From an uncultured Gemmiger sp. (lineage in GTDB: Bacteria > Bacillota > Clostridia > Oscillospirales > Ruminococcaceae), in contig CANRCB010000010.1 in NCBI GenBank assembly GCA_947629015.1, forward strand, positions 1 through 64,000: a DNA stretch of 64,000 bases. The letters run 5' to 3'. Shown here piece after piece: positions 16,989 to 26,044 of this stretch. A program made the translations under genes and the position numbers. A model generated the notes under the pieces. That model was not told the DNA's origin. It did no database searches and worked only from the letters and a program-made list of their open reading frames with translations. The stretch's first letter is position 1. Each line of letters opens with the position of its first letter.

Positions 16989-19688
16989 ATGAAAGTGCGG
17001 GTGTATGTAATGATGTTGACTGCTATCCGGCAATTCTTGGCACGCGGTCATAAACCGCGTGCCAACCACACGCCGCGGCGCGTGGGCGCACTGGCTCTCG
17101 CGCTGGCGCTGTGCTTCGGCCCGGCGCTGCCGGCCTTTGCGGAGGTGGCGCAGACCGGTACCCAAAATGTCACGCTGGCCAAGGTCGAGGAGCTTTCGGC
17201 CGGCCTCAAGCCCTATTCCTCGGGCGAGACCATCCTCTACCGCATCACGCTGACCAACAACGGCGGCGATATCGTGCAGACCAGCAAGGGCAAAGCCTTG
17301 AAGCTGACTGTGCAAAACGATGCCGGCAGCCCCCGCTTTGACATCCGGGACGACATCGTCATCACCGGCATACACGCCCCCATCTCGGAATACCCCTCCT
17401 CCAACGGTTCTCAGGATGAATTCAAGGTGCAGGGCAACAAAGACGATATCCTCTGGAGCGCCGGTGCGTCCATCACCTTCACGCTGGAATACACCGTGAA
17501 GGGCGACGAAACTGTTCCCAGTATCAGCAATACCCTTACCCTCTCCGCCCCCGAGAGCAGCAGCCATATCTGGGAGGGCACCGTCACGGCCGATTTCTCC
17601 ACGGGCGGCGACAAGGAGACATCTGTCACCCTGACTTACCACAGCAACTATCCGGGCGGGGCGGATCAGACGGCGTCCCAACCCGGTACAAACAAAAACG
17701 GTGAAGGTGCATCGTTTACGCTTTATGACCTTGCCGGTGCCGGTTTTGCCCCACAGGCGGGATATACCTTCCTTGGGTGGAGCACAAAACGATTTACTGT
17801 GGATGACCCGGCCGCTTCTGCCCAATATAAGGGCAGCGACAGTTTCCGCACACACCGCGACACCGACCTCTACGCCGTTTGGATCACTTCTTCCAGTTCG
17901 GCCGGCACGGTCAATATCATCTATCATGACCCTCTTGGTACAAACACAGAGTATTCGCAATCTGTTTCTTTGACGGACGGTGTTGGCACTGCCCAGCTTT
18001 TGACCGCGGACGAAATGAAAAGTAGTCATGGCTGGGCCAACGACCATGATGGCAAACGCTTAGTGGGTTGGAGCCTCCATGCGACCCCGCTCAAGAGCGG
18101 CACATGGACCTTTGCGGACGTTGACTATTTTGACCCCAAAAAAGCCAACAAAGAGCTTTGTGTACGCGATGCCGCCGGCGACGCGCAGGCCGCCAGCGTT
18201 ACCATCTCGAAAGATTTGAATTTGTACGCCGTGTGGGCCACAGGTGGGTTATTTGGCTATACCCTCACCATCCCGGACGCCGACCTCGGCCCCAAGACCG
18301 GCGAGAACGACAGCACTACATACGGTGACCTCACCTATTACAATGTGACGGGCGGCACCGCCGGCGGCGCCAAAAAGTATTATTTCCCCTCCACAACCTT
18401 TGCAGAGAAGGCCGAAGCCACCGTGGATATCGTCAACCCTACCACGACCCGCGCCAAAACGGTGTTTGTCGCCTGGTACAATAAGGATGCCTTAAATAGT
18501 GATGGCTCGGCGGCATATGGGGATGAGTATGTCCTCGTCCGCAACATAGTGGGCAACAATACTTTCCATTTTAAGGGAACGAGCGATTTCCACTCTTTGG
18601 ATGCCGTCTGGGCGACGATGACGCTGCCCTCCGCCACCTGCTACTATGACAAGCAGGCGCATACCCTTCCCGGCGAAAAGGCAACGCTGACCATCTTGAA
18701 TCTCGGCAGCAGTACGAACAAGGACAACGCGACCCGCAATAAGGAATTTCAGGCTGAAGTCGAAATGAGCTTTGATGTCTATGTTACCGGGCCGGACAGT
18801 ACCCGCGTCAAAGAAGCGACGATTCCTGCGGCGCAGGTAACCAAGGGCCTTGAAATCGTTGATGGCACCAGCGAAAGTGACTATGAGAGCGCAAACTGCA
18901 TTTTTACTTTTGATATCAGCGCCCTGCCCACGCGGACGGAGGCCGGCAGCTACCTGTATGAGATCGTTCCCATTCTCAATGATACAAAAAAATCGGGCGA
19001 AGCCCCTTATGAACTTGGCACAGTGCAGGCGCGCCTGAACATCCTCCCCCGCCCGGTCAAGGTGACCGGCTCGGTCGAGACGAAGAGCACCGGCGACGAC
19101 CAGACGGCAACCTACAACGAGACCGTGGCCACCGCCGCCGTCTCCCTCCCGGCGCAGGATATGTACTTTGAACCCGCCGCCGGCGGTGACCTGCAAACAA
19201 ATTTCCACGGCCTCATCGCGGGCGATACGCTCAACTTTACCGCCTCCATCACCGGCAACGCGGCGGGCACCTACGAGGTGGCCTACAACAAAGCCAACGA
19301 GGAGATCGTGACCACCAACGTTGACGATGCGCACCATACCTTGGATTGGCACAACGCCAACTACACGGTGGAGCCCGACCTGAAGCTGACCATCACGGCC
19401 GCGGAGCCGACCGCCGAACCTACGACGGAGCCCACGGCCGAGCCGACCGCGGAACCTACAGCCGAGCCCACGACAGAGCCGACCGCTGAGCCGACGGCAG
19501 AGCCCACGCCCGTGCCCGGGCCCACGCAGGCACCGCCGGCCCCCACGCCCGCACCGTCGCCGGCCGTCTCCATCCCGCAGACCGGCGACGATATGCCGCT
19601 GGCCGGCATCGCGGCGCTGCTGGGCGCCTCGGCGCTGGGCCTTGGCACCACGGCATGGCTGCTGTACCGCCGCAAGCGCGAGCGTTGA
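16989..19688 (+). CDS. Cell-wall-anchored surface protein with InlB-type repeats and IPQTG sorting signal
   Basis: The 899-residue protein starts with a long signal peptide (hydrophobic VGALALALALCFGPALPAFA, about residues 24-45). Next come a beta-rich domain (50-210), InlB B-repeat-like modules near 214 (LTYHSNYPGG, ending LYAVW) and 307 (IIYHDPLGTN), more beta modules, a Thr-Glu-Pro-Ala linker (about 805-840), and a sortase signal IPQTGD near 861 with a hydrophobic helix and RRKRER tail. It is covalently attached to the wall if a sortase is present. The start at 16989 follows AAAGGATC, a weak site. Same general design as the other two giant proteins here. Ligand unknown. Confidence 0.85.
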   Translation: MKVRVYVMMLTAIRQFLARGHKPRANHTPRRVGALALALALCFGPALPAFAEVAQTGTQNVTLAKVEELSAGLKPYSSGETILYRITLTNNGGDIVQTSKGKALKLTVQNDAGSPRFDIRDDIVITGIHAPISEYPSSNGSQDEFKVQGNKDDILWSAGASITFTLEYTVKGDETVPSISNTLTLSAPESSSHIWEGTVTADFSTGGDKETSVTLTYHSNYPGGADQTASQPGTNKNGEGASFTLYDLAGAGFAPQAGYTFLGWSTKRFTVDDPAASAQYKGSDSFRTHRDTDLYAVWITSSSSAGTVNIIYHDPLGTNTEYSQSVSLTDGVGTAQLLTADEMKSSHGWANDHDGKRLVGWSLHATPLKSGTWTFADVDYFDPKKANKELCVRDAAGDAQAASVTISKDLNLYAVWATGGLFGYTLTIPDADLGPKTGENDSTTYGDLTYYNVTGGTAGGAKKYYFPSTTFAEKAEATVDIVNPTTTRAKTVFVAWYNKDALNSDGSAAYGDEYVLVRNIVGNNTFHFKGTSDFHSLDAVWATMTLPSATCYYDKQAHTLPGEKATLTILNLGSSTNKDNATRNKEFQAEVEMSFDVYVTGPDSTRVKEATIPAAQVTKGLEIVDGTSESDYESANCIFTFDISALPTRTEAGSYLYEIVPILNDTKKSGEAPYELGTVQARLNILPRPVKVTGSVETKSTGDDQTATYNETVATAAVSLPAQDMYFEPAAGGDLQTNFHGLIAGDTLNFTASITGNAAGTYEVAYNKANEEIVTTNVDDAHHTLDWHNANYTVEPDLKLTITAAEPTAEPTTEPTAEPTAEPTAEPTTEPTAEPTAEPTPVPGPTQAPPAPTPAPSPAVSIPQTGDDMPLAGIAALLGASALGLGTTAWLLYRRKRER

Positions 19689-19717
19689 CGCCCCGCCACC
19701 CAAGGATACACACAAAT

Positions 19718-19755
19718 ATCCCCGGCGCCGAAAGGCGCCGGGGATGCTGTTTTGC
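19718..19755 (+). terminator. Terminator of the IPQTG surface protein gene
   Basis: A 12-bp stem with GAAA loop (ATCCCCGGCGCC / GGCGCCGGGGAT), followed by GCTGTTTT. Confidence 0.8.
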
Positions 19756-19840
19756 GGGGCGTCGGGGACGCCGCCCCCTACGGGGATGCGGAAAACGTGC
19801 CATCCATTCCGTAGGGGCCGATTACAATCGGCCCGCAAAT
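19754..19840. repeat. 87-bp intergenic repeat, copy 1
   Basis: It starts GCGGGGCGTCGGGGACGCCG and ends with the palindrome CCGATTACAATCGG plus CCCGCAAAT. A copy with a single difference lies at 20072-20158. Internal small hairpins suggest a folded RNA or DNA element. Confidence 0.85.
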
Positions 19841-19859
19841 CGTGAGGAACGTCTCGTCC

Positions 19860-20070
19860 ATTCTGTAGGGCGGGCGTTCACGCCCGCCGCAGAGCAGGTT
19901 GCCATTCGCGGGGCTTTTCGCCCCGGCCCCTCATCCGGCCGCTGCGCGGCCACCTTCCCCCCAAGGGGGAAGGCTTTTTTAAGGTGAGATACCCCGGAAG
20001 GCTTGCCCCCGCCGCGGCGGGCCCAAGGGCCCGCCCTACAAATCAACCTGGAACGGCATTTGCGGTATGG
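19860..20070. repeat. Mixed intergenic repeats between the two 87-bp copies
   Basis: It contains GTAGGGCGGGCGTTCACGCC (19866), one copy of the CCTCATCCGGCCGCTGCGCG element with its AAGGGGGAAGGC arm (19926-19980), and a GCGGCGGGCCCAAGGGCCCG palindrome. No gene seen. Confidence 0.7.
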
Positions 20071-20071
20071 T

Positions 20072-20158
20072 GCGGGGCGTCGGGGACGCCGCCCCCTACG
20101 GGGATGCGGAAAACGTGCCATCCATCCCGTAGGGGCCGATTACAATCGGCCCGCAAAT
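20072..20158. repeat. 87-bp intergenic repeat, copy 2
   Basis: Direct copy of 19754-19840, differing by one base (ATTCCG versus ATCCCG). It is followed by a short GGGCAGGCGTAAACGCCTGC palindrome (20184-20204). Confidence 0.85.
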
Positions 20159-20269
20159 TGCGAGAAACCTACCGCCCATTTATAGGGCAGGCGTAAACGC
20201 CTGCCCTATAAATCGACCGGGAATGGCATTTATACCAAACCGATACCCCTTTAAACCTTTGGCCTGCCC

Positions 20270-21241
20270 TCAACCCACGGGGTTGGGGATGGGGTAGGTG
20301 CGCATGAGCTCCTGCGCGGTGGCGACGATGTTCTCGGCGCACAGGCCGTAGTCCCGCAGCACCTCGGCCGCCGGGCCGGAATGGCCGAACACGTCCCGCA
20401 CGCCGATGGTGCGCACCGGGGTGGGCATACGGGCCGAAAGCACCTCGCACACCGCCGCGCCCAGCCCGCCGATGATGCTGTGCTCCTCCACCGTGATGAT
20501 GCGCCCGCACTCGGCCGCGCTGCGCAGCACAAGATCCTCGTCCAGCGGCTTGATGCTGGCCATGTTGATGACCCGGGCGTTGATGTTTTTGCGTTTGAGC
20601 AGCGAAGCCGCCTTGACGGCCTCGCTCACCATCAGGCCGGTGGCGATGATGGCGATATCGTTGCCGGGGATGAGCTGGTCGCCCTTGCCGATGGCAAAGG
20701 GGCAGCTCTCGGCGGTGTAGAACGCCACCGACGGCAGGCGGGACAGGCGCAGGTACACCGGCCCGTCATGCGCGTAGGCCGCGCGCACGGCGGCGCGGGT
20801 CTCCTGGTCGTCGGAGGGGCAAAGCACCACCATGCCGGGGATGGTGCGCATGAGGGCGATGTCCTCACAGCATTGGTGGGTGGCGCCGTCCTCCCCGACC
20901 GAAAGCCCCGCGTGCGAGGCCGCGATCTTGACGTTGAGGTGCGGGTACCCGATGCTGTTGCGGATCTGCTCATACGCGCGGCCGGTGGCGAACATCGCAA
21001 AGCTGGACACGAACGGCACAAAGCCCATCGTGCTCATGCCGGCGGCCACGCCCATCATGTTGGCCTCGGCGATGCCGCAGTTGAAATGGCGGTAGGGGTA
21101 GGCGTCGCGGAAGGTGGCCGTCTTGGTCGAGGCGGCCAGGTCGGCGTCAAGCACGACGATATCGTCACAGCCCTCGTTGGCCAGGGCGACCAGCTCCTGC
21201 CCGTAGCTTTCACGCGTGGCTACCATGCGGGTATCACTCAC
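20270..21241 (-). CDS. Transketolase, C-terminal subunit
   Basis: The 323-residue protein covers the pyrimidine-binding and C-terminal domains of transketolase: RESYGQELVALA, HFNCGIAEANMMGVAAGM (the catalytic Glu in GIAEANM), a mid part GEDGATHQCCEDIALMRTIP and the C-terminal domain with EEHSIIGGLGAAV. It transfers two-carbon ketol units in the pentose phosphate cycle. The GTG start at 21241 overlaps the end of the N-terminal subunit gene (AGTGAGTGA) and AAGGAGG lies nine bases upstream; an internal ATG six codons on is an alternative. Split transketolases are common in Clostridia. Confidence 0.92.
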   Translation of the reverse strand: MSDTRMVATRESYGQELVALANEGCDDIVVLDADLAASTKTATFRDAYPYRHFNCGIAEANMMGVAAGMSTMGFVPFVSSFAMFATGRAYEQIRNSIGYPHLNVKIAASHAGLSVGEDGATHQCCEDIALMRTIPGMVVLCPSDDQETRAAVRAAYAHDGPVYLRLSRLPSVAFYTAESCPFAIGKGDQLIPGNDIAIIATGLMVSEAVKAASLLKRKNINARVINMASIKPLDEDLVLRSAAECGRIITVEEHSIIGGLGAAVCEVLSARMPTPVRTIGVRDVFGHSGPAAEVLRDYGLCAENIVATAQELMRTYPIPNPVG

Positions 21242-22100
21242 TGCGCTGCACCTCCTTGGAAAGGTTCTCATATTCGGCGCGCAGTTCGTCCATCGCGCGC
21301 GCGTAATCCTCATCGCCGGGGCCTTTGCCGTGCCAGTCCAGCTGGTTTTCCATAAAGCTGACGCCGCGGCCCTTGACGGTGTGCAGCAGCAGGCAGGTCG
21401 GCTTGCCGCTGCCGTGCGCGTTCTCAAACATGGCGAACGCCTGCTCCAGCTCGTTGATGGAGTTGCCGTTGCACACGATGGTGTTGAAGCCGAAGGCATC
21501 CAGCTTGCGGTCCAGCGGCTCACTGTTCATGATCTGGGCGGTGGGGCCGTCGATCTGCAGGCCGTTGACGTCCACCATCAGGCAGAGGTTGTCCAGCTTA
21601 TAATGGTTGGCGAACATGAACGCCTCCCAGCATTGGCCTTCCTCGATCTCGCCGTCACCGAGCAGGGCGTAGACGTTGATGTCCATGCCCATCTGCTGGG
21701 CGGCCAGCGCCATGCCGCAGGCGGCCGAGACCCCCTGCCCGAGGCTGCCGGTGCTCATATCCACGCCCGGCACGCTGCGCATATCGGGGTGGCCCTGCAG
21801 GTAGCTGCCGCTGTGGCGCAGGGTGGCAAGATCCTGCACGGGGAAGAACCCGCGCTCCGCCAAAGCGGCGTACAGCGCCGGGGCGGCGTGCCCTTTGGAA
21901 AGCACAAAGCGGTCCCGCTCCGGGTCCTGCGGGAACTGCGGGTCGATCCGCATCTCCCGGAAATAGAGATAGGTCAACACATCCGCGGCGGACAGGCTGC
22001 CCCCCGGGTGGCCGCTTTTGGCGGCGTGCGTGCCTTCAAGGATGCCCATCCGCACGCGCAGCGCCGTCATGCGCAGCTGCAACGCTTCCTGTTTTAACAT
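21234..22100 (-). CDS. Transketolase, N-terminal subunit
   Basis: The 288-residue protein is the thiamine-diphosphate-binding half: KSGHPGGSLSAADVLTYLYF near the start, SKGHAAPALYAAL, STGSLGQGVSAACGMAL and the TPP motif GDGEIEEGQCWEAFMFAN...DVNGLQIDG. It pairs with the neighbouring subunit to form the active enzyme. The ATG at 22100 follows GGAGGAAAAACGCG; the frame is open further upstream, but without a ribosome site. Overlap of the two genes indicates coupled translation. Confidence 0.92.
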   Translation of the reverse strand: MLKQEALQLRMTALRVRMGILEGTHAAKSGHPGGSLSAADVLTYLYFREMRIDPQFPQDPERDRFVLSKGHAAPALYAALAERGFFPVQDLATLRHSGSYLQGHPDMRSVPGVDMSTGSLGQGVSAACGMALAAQQMGMDINVYALLGDGEIEEGQCWEAFMFANHYKLDNLCLMVDVNGLQIDGPTAQIMNSEPLDRKLDAFGFNTIVCNGNSINELEQAFAMFENAHGSGKPTCLLLHTVKGRGVSFMENQLDWHGKGPGDEDYARAMDELRAEYENLSKEVQRSE

Positions 22101-22159
22101 CGCGTTTTTCCTCCAACAAAATTTGCCCGCCGCGCGGGCCCGGCACATCATACAGATAC

Positions 22160-22188
22160 AGTATACCATACCGCGCGCGGGTTTTCCA
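22160..22188 (-). promoter_or_regulatory. Promoter of the transketolase operon
   Basis: Minus strand: TGGAAA (22188-22183), 17-base spacer, TATACT (22165-22160), 60 bases before the ATG. The -35 box is weak. Confidence 0.55.
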
Positions 22189-22209
22189 TACCTTGCCGGC
22201 ATAAATTTA

Positions 22210-22238
22210 TTGTTTTGCGCCTTTCACCGTGGTATACT
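22210..22238 (+). promoter_or_regulatory. Rightward promoter before the repeat block
   Basis: TTGTTT (22210-22215), 17-base spacer, TATACT (22233-22238). It would give the membrane-protein mRNA a leader of about 375 bases made largely of repeats. Confidence 0.5.
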
Positions 22239-22289
22239 GTTTATGGCGCACTTGTATGGGGAAGGCCGCCCTGCGCAGATGCAAAAACG

Positions 22290-22560
22290 GGATGCCGCTT
22301 CCCCTCATCCGGCCGCTGCGCGGCCACCTTCCCCCAAGGGGGAAGGCTTTTAAACGCGAGGCAGCCCGGAAGGCTTCCCCCTCCGGGGGAAGCTGGCAGC
22401 GCCGCAAGGCGCTGACTGATGAGGGGGACAGGATGCCCCTTTGCGGCGGGGTCAAGGCCCCGCCCTGCAAATCAACCGCAAAAGGCCTGCCGTTTGGCGG
22501 GGCGCTTCCCGCCCCGGCCCCTCATCCGGCCGCTGCGCGGGCCGTCCCACCGGTAACCAT
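22290..22560. repeat. Intergenic repeat block upstream of the membrane protein gene
   Basis: It contains CCTCATCCGGCCGCTGCGCG with AAGGGGGAAGGC (22304-22350), the related AAGGCTTCCCCCTCCGGGGG with GCGCCGCAAGGCGC (22370-22430), and another CCTCATCCGGCCGCTGCGCG (22519-22540). These match copies at 16.8, 19.9 and 28.4 kb. No gene seen. Confidence 0.75.
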
Positions 22561-22617
22561 CGCGGCGCCTTCCGGGGCGCCGCGGCAAAAAATCCCCTGA
22601 AAAAGGAGAAAAACACC

Positions 22618-24552
22618 ATGCGTTCACTGTTTGGCCAGTTGTTCGGGTTCCCGTTCGGGCCGGAGGGCCCCGGCGCGCAGGAGGCCGGCGGCATCCCGTT
22701 TGAGGATGTCGCCGCCCGGTTTGGCGGCGGCGGGCCGCGCAAACCCCGCAAGCCCATCGGCAACGCCGTGACCCGCACCCTCATCAACCTGGGGGTGACG
22801 CTGCTCGTGGCGGCGTTCCTGTTCTATTTTGAGCTGCCGGCCATCAACCTGCACAACGAGGATTTCTACTTCTGCGTACTGCTCCTTTGCGTGGTATACT
22901 GCGGCTGCGCGGTGCTGACCAGCGGCTTCCAGGGCAAGGGCGTGCGCGGGTATTTCGATTTTGTGCGCAAGCAGTGCCTTATCCCCTTTTTGGTCGCGGT
23001 GCTGCTGGGCGTGACGTGGGTCATCGGCTCGCTGAGCAGCTGGGTGGTGCTGCGCGCCGGCGCCTACGCCAGCCTGCTGCCCATTGAGACGGGGGATTTC
23101 GCCGAGGACATCGAGGAGATCTCCTACAGCCAGATCCCCATGCTGGACGACGATTCCGCCGCGCGGCTGGGCAGCCGCAAGCTGGGCGAGCTGAGCGATA
23201 TGGTCAGCCAGTTCGAGATCATCAACAACTACACCCAGATCAACGTCGGCGGGCGCCCGGTGCGCGTGACCTCGCTGATGTACGGCGACATCATCAAGTG
23301 GTTCACCAACCGCTCCGCCGGCCTGCCGGCGTATATCGTGGTGGACATGGTCACGCAGGAGGCCGAGGTCACCCGCCTGGACCAGGGCGACGCCCCGCAG
23401 GGCATCTACTACACGACGGCGGAGCATTTTGGCCGCAACCTGTACCGCCACCTGCGCTTCCACTACCCCACCATGATGTTTGACGACCCGGTGTTCGAGA
23501 TCGACGACGAGGGCACGCCGTGGTGGGTGTGCAGCCGCATCGTCAAGACCATCGGCCTGTTCGGCGGCACCGACGTCAAGGGCGCGGTGCTGGTCAACGC
23601 CATCACCGGCGAGAGCCAGTATTACGAGGAAGTGCCCGCCTGGGTCGACCATGTGTATGACGCCGACCTCATCATGCAGCAGTACGATTACTACGGCCTG
23701 TACCACAACGGCTTTTTGAACAGCATTTTCGGCCAGCGGGACGTGACGCTGACCACCGACGGCTACAACTACATCGCCATCGGCGACGACGTGTATATGT
23801 ACACCGGCGTCACGAGCGTGACGAGCGACCAGTCCAACATCGGGTTCATCCTCTCCAACCAGCGCACCAAGGAGACGCACTTCTACCCCATCGCCGGCGC
23901 CATCGAACGCTCGGCCCGCGACAGTGCCGAGGCGCAGGTGCAGCAGATGCGCTACAAAACCACCTTCCCGCTGCTGCTCAACATTGCCGACCAGCCGACC
24001 TATTTCATGGCGCTCAAGGGCGACGACGGCCTTGTCAAGATGTACGCGATGGTCAATGTGCAGCAGTATTCCATCGTTTCGACCGGCGCCACCGTGGCGG
24101 ACTGCGAGGCCAACTACCGCCAGGCGCTGGCCAACAACGGCCTCATCACCGGCGACCAGACCGAGGTCCCGCCCGAAGACGGCGAGCTTGTCGAGGCCGA
24201 GGGTGCCATCGCCGAGCTGCGCAGCGCCGTGCTGGGCGGCGATACCTGGTACTATCTGCGGCTGGATCTGGCCGGCGGCGCGGGCGAGGCGTATTATGCC
24301 CTCAACGCGGCCGACGACCCGCTGGCCGTCATCCTCAACGTGGGCGATACGGTGCGCATCCGCTACCCAAGCGCCGACGAGGGCGGCGATATCATTGAGG
24401 CAACGCTGCTTGCGCGCACCGCCGCGGCGCCCTCCCTGGCCGGCCTGATGACCGGCCCCGGCCCCGCCCTGCCCGCACCGGACACGGCGCCGGACGCCGG
24501 ACCGGAGCCCACCGCCGCGCCGGACGCCGCAACGGATGCCGTCCCCGGCTGA
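22618..24552 (+). CDS. Membrane protein of unknown function with large extracellular or soluble part
   Basis: The 644-residue protein has a Gly/Pro-rich cytoplasmic start (residues 1-50), three membrane segments (about 52-75, 84-101 and 120-150), and a long soluble part from about 160. Motifs such as DMVSQFEIINNYTQINV, GIYYTTAEHFGRNLYRHLRF and VYMYTGVTSVTSDQSNIGF are distinctive but not assigned to a domain I can name. The end is a Pro/Ala-rich tail (APDTAPDAGPEPTAAPDA). AAAAGGAG precedes the ATG at 22618. It stands alone with its own promoter. Function unknown. Confidence 0.75.
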   Translation: MRSLFGQLFGFPFGPEGPGAQEAGGIPFEDVAARFGGGGPRKPRKPIGNAVTRTLINLGVTLLVAAFLFYFELPAINLHNEDFYFCVLLLCVVYCGCAVLTSGFQGKGVRGYFDFVRKQCLIPFLVAVLLGVTWVIGSLSSWVVLRAGAYASLLPIETGDFAEDIEEISYSQIPMLDDDSAARLGSRKLGELSDMVSQFEIINNYTQINVGGRPVRVTSLMYGDIIKWFTNRSAGLPAYIVVDMVTQEAEVTRLDQGDAPQGIYYTTAEHFGRNLYRHLRFHYPTMMFDDPVFEIDDEGTPWWVCSRIVKTIGLFGGTDVKGAVLVNAITGESQYYEEVPAWVDHVYDADLIMQQYDYYGLYHNGFLNSIFGQRDVTLTTDGYNYIAIGDDVYMYTGVTSVTSDQSNIGFILSNQRTKETHFYPIAGAIERSARDSAEAQVQQMRYKTTFPLLLNIADQPTYFMALKGDDGLVKMYAMVNVQQYSIVSTGATVADCEANYRQALANNGLITGDQTEVPPEDGELVEAEGAIAELRSAVLGGDTWYYLRLDLAGGAGEAYYALNAADDPLAVILNVGDTVRIRYPSADEGGDIIEATLLARTAAAPSLAGLMTGPGPALPAPDTAPDAGPEPTAAPDAATDAVPG

Positions 24553-24743
24553 CCCCGCAGAGGGCAGCCCGCGGGGCCTTGCCTGAACGGTTCTTACTTT
24601 TCAAACGTTTGTTACAATATTGCCGCGGGTTGGGCAATATTCTTTGTGCAAGGGTGGGCCTAGCCAAGCGCGCTTTAAAGTGCTAAAATGTAAGGCGTTG
24701 GCCTTTGGCCGCAGCCCCCATTTTTGCAACGAGGAGGCCCCCG

Positions 24744-25301
24744 ATGCCCCAACCCGGAACCGCGCCCACCCTGCCGGAAACCGCCCCTTTGCCCGATACC
24801 GACGCGGGCACCCGCGAGACGGCCGCCATGGACCGTCTGCGCGCCCAATTTGAGGACGAGCTGTACCGTGACCCCGTGACCGGCGTGCGCAACCGGCGCT
24901 ACCTGCGCGAGGTCTGCGCGCCGCTGGCCGCGCGGCAGCCGCTGAGCGTGGCGGCCGTGCGCGTGGACGGGTACGCCGCCATCCGCGCCCAGACCCCCAC
25001 CGCCGGGGACAGCTGCCTGAACGTGGCCGCCGGCATCCTGCGCACCGCCATCGACCCCGCGTGGGGCACCGCCGCCCTGGCCCGCTGGGAGGCGGGCGTG
25101 TTCCTGCTTGCCGCCCCCGCCGGGCCCGAGGCCCTGCTCGCCGCCGTGCAGGGCGCGGCGGACCGCCACCACAAGCGGTACGCGCTGTCGCTTTCCCGCC
25201 GGGGCACCTTTACGATGACGGCCGCCGCCGCCGGCCCCGGGGACGCCCCCGACTGGGACGCCCTGTGCGCCCTGGCGCTGGACCGCCTGGCCGCCCTGTG
25301 A
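24744..25301 (+). CDS. Degenerate GGDEF-type domain protein, probably not catalytic
   Basis: The 185-residue protein keeps the GGDEF fold signature DPVTGVRNRRYLREV (about 39-53; usual form D-x-LTG-x-NRR) and the following VRVDGYAAI...GDSCLNVAAGIL pattern. Where the GG[DE]EF active loop belongs it has ARWEAGVFLL, so the residues needed to make cyclic di-GMP are gone. Such proteins can serve as binding or partner modules. GAGGAGG sits six bases before the ATG. No membrane or sensor domain is attached. Confidence 0.65.
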   Translation: MPQPGTAPTLPETAPLPDTDAGTRETAAMDRLRAQFEDELYRDPVTGVRNRRYLREVCAPLAARQPLSVAAVRVDGYAAIRAQTPTAGDSCLNVAAGILRTAIDPAWGTAALARWEAGVFLLAAPAGPEALLAAVQGAADRHHKRYALSLSRRGTFTMTAAAAGPGDAPDWDALCALALDRLAAL

Positions 25302-25319
25302 TACCTTTTGCATAACCCG

Positions 25320-25371
25320 CCCCCTGTGCGCGCATACTAACGGTACCGTCAGTTACGCAAAGCACAGGGGG
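25320..25371 (+). promoter_or_regulatory. Extended hairpin covering the ribosome binding site of the next gene
   Basis: Ten-base arms CCCCCTGTGC / GCACAGGGGG enclose a second near-palindrome centred on GGTACC (25342-25347). The right arm contains the AGGGGG ribosome binding site, seven bases before the ATG at 25379, and is followed by TTTTAT. It could act as terminator for the previous gene, as an RNA switch hiding the site, or both. Confidence 0.5.
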
Positions 25372-25378
25372 TTTTATC

Positions 25379-25822
25379 ATGCCGCAGGACTATCAATCCG
25401 ACAACGAAAAGATGCTGCAGGAGATCGTGCAGAACACCGAGATGGGCAAAAACACGCTGGACGAGATGCTCGGCCTTGCCAAAGACCAGAAGCTCAAGGA
25501 CGAGATGATGCGCCAAAAGCGGGAGTACCGCCGCATCAACCAGCAGGCGCACGCCGCGCTGGACGCCATCGGCGCCGAGGCCAAGGGCCAGACCGCCGCC
25601 GCCCGCATGGGCGTGAGCATGGGCATCCGCACCCGCACCATGATGGACAAATCCAACCGCAACCTGGCCACCATGCTGGCCGAGGGCAGCGGCCAGGGCG
25701 TGCTGGACTGCAAGCGCGCCGAAAGCGACTATCCGCAGGCATCGGCCGGGGCGCGCCAGCTCATGCAGGAGCTGTGCGATTTCCAGACCCGGGCCGAACA
25801 GACCTGGCGGGAGTTCGTGTAA
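25379..25822 (+). CDS. Helical protein of unknown function
   Basis: The 147-residue protein is almost all predicted helix: MLQEIVQNTEMGKNTLDEML, KLKDEMMRQKREYRRINQQA, then a Gly/Met-rich middle (RMGVSMGIRTRTMMDKSN) and QLMQELCDFQTRAEQTWREF. The pattern of four long helices recalls DUF2383/ferritin-like small proteins, but the metal ligands are not evident, so no function is given. The site AGGGGG before the ATG lies in a hairpin. Confidence 0.7.
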   Translation: MPQDYQSDNEKMLQEIVQNTEMGKNTLDEMLGLAKDQKLKDEMMRQKREYRRINQQAHAALDAIGAEAKGQTAAARMGVSMGIRTRTMMDKSNRNLATMLAEGSGQGVLDCKRAESDYPQASAGARQLMQELCDFQTRAEQTWREFV

Positions 25823-25828
25823 GGCCGG

Positions 25829-25866
25829 GGCCGGGCCGCCGCAAAACGGCGGCCCGGCCTCAGCTT
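25829..25866 (+). terminator. Terminator behind the helical protein gene
   Basis: A 13-bp stem (GGCCGGGCCGCCG / CGGCGGCCCGGCC) with CAAAA loop, followed by TCAGCTTTT. Confidence 0.8.
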
Positions 25867-26044
25867 TTGCGGCGCTTGTAAAGTTTGACAAAATCCGGGG
25901 CGAAAAATCTATAAAAAACAACACAATCCTATCTTGCAACCGGGCCGTTTTTGTGGCAGAATAAAAAAGGAGCCGGGGCCGCCCTTCCACCACGGATGGT
26001 TGCCCGCCCCGCCGCCAATACACTATATGCGGGGGGCCATCCCT

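Noticed and set aside
19410-19510. Tandem ACCGAGCC-type repeats as a CRISPR or microsatellite array
   Set aside because: They encode the Thr-Glu-Pro-Ala linker of a wall-anchored protein in frame, with no spacers of constant length.
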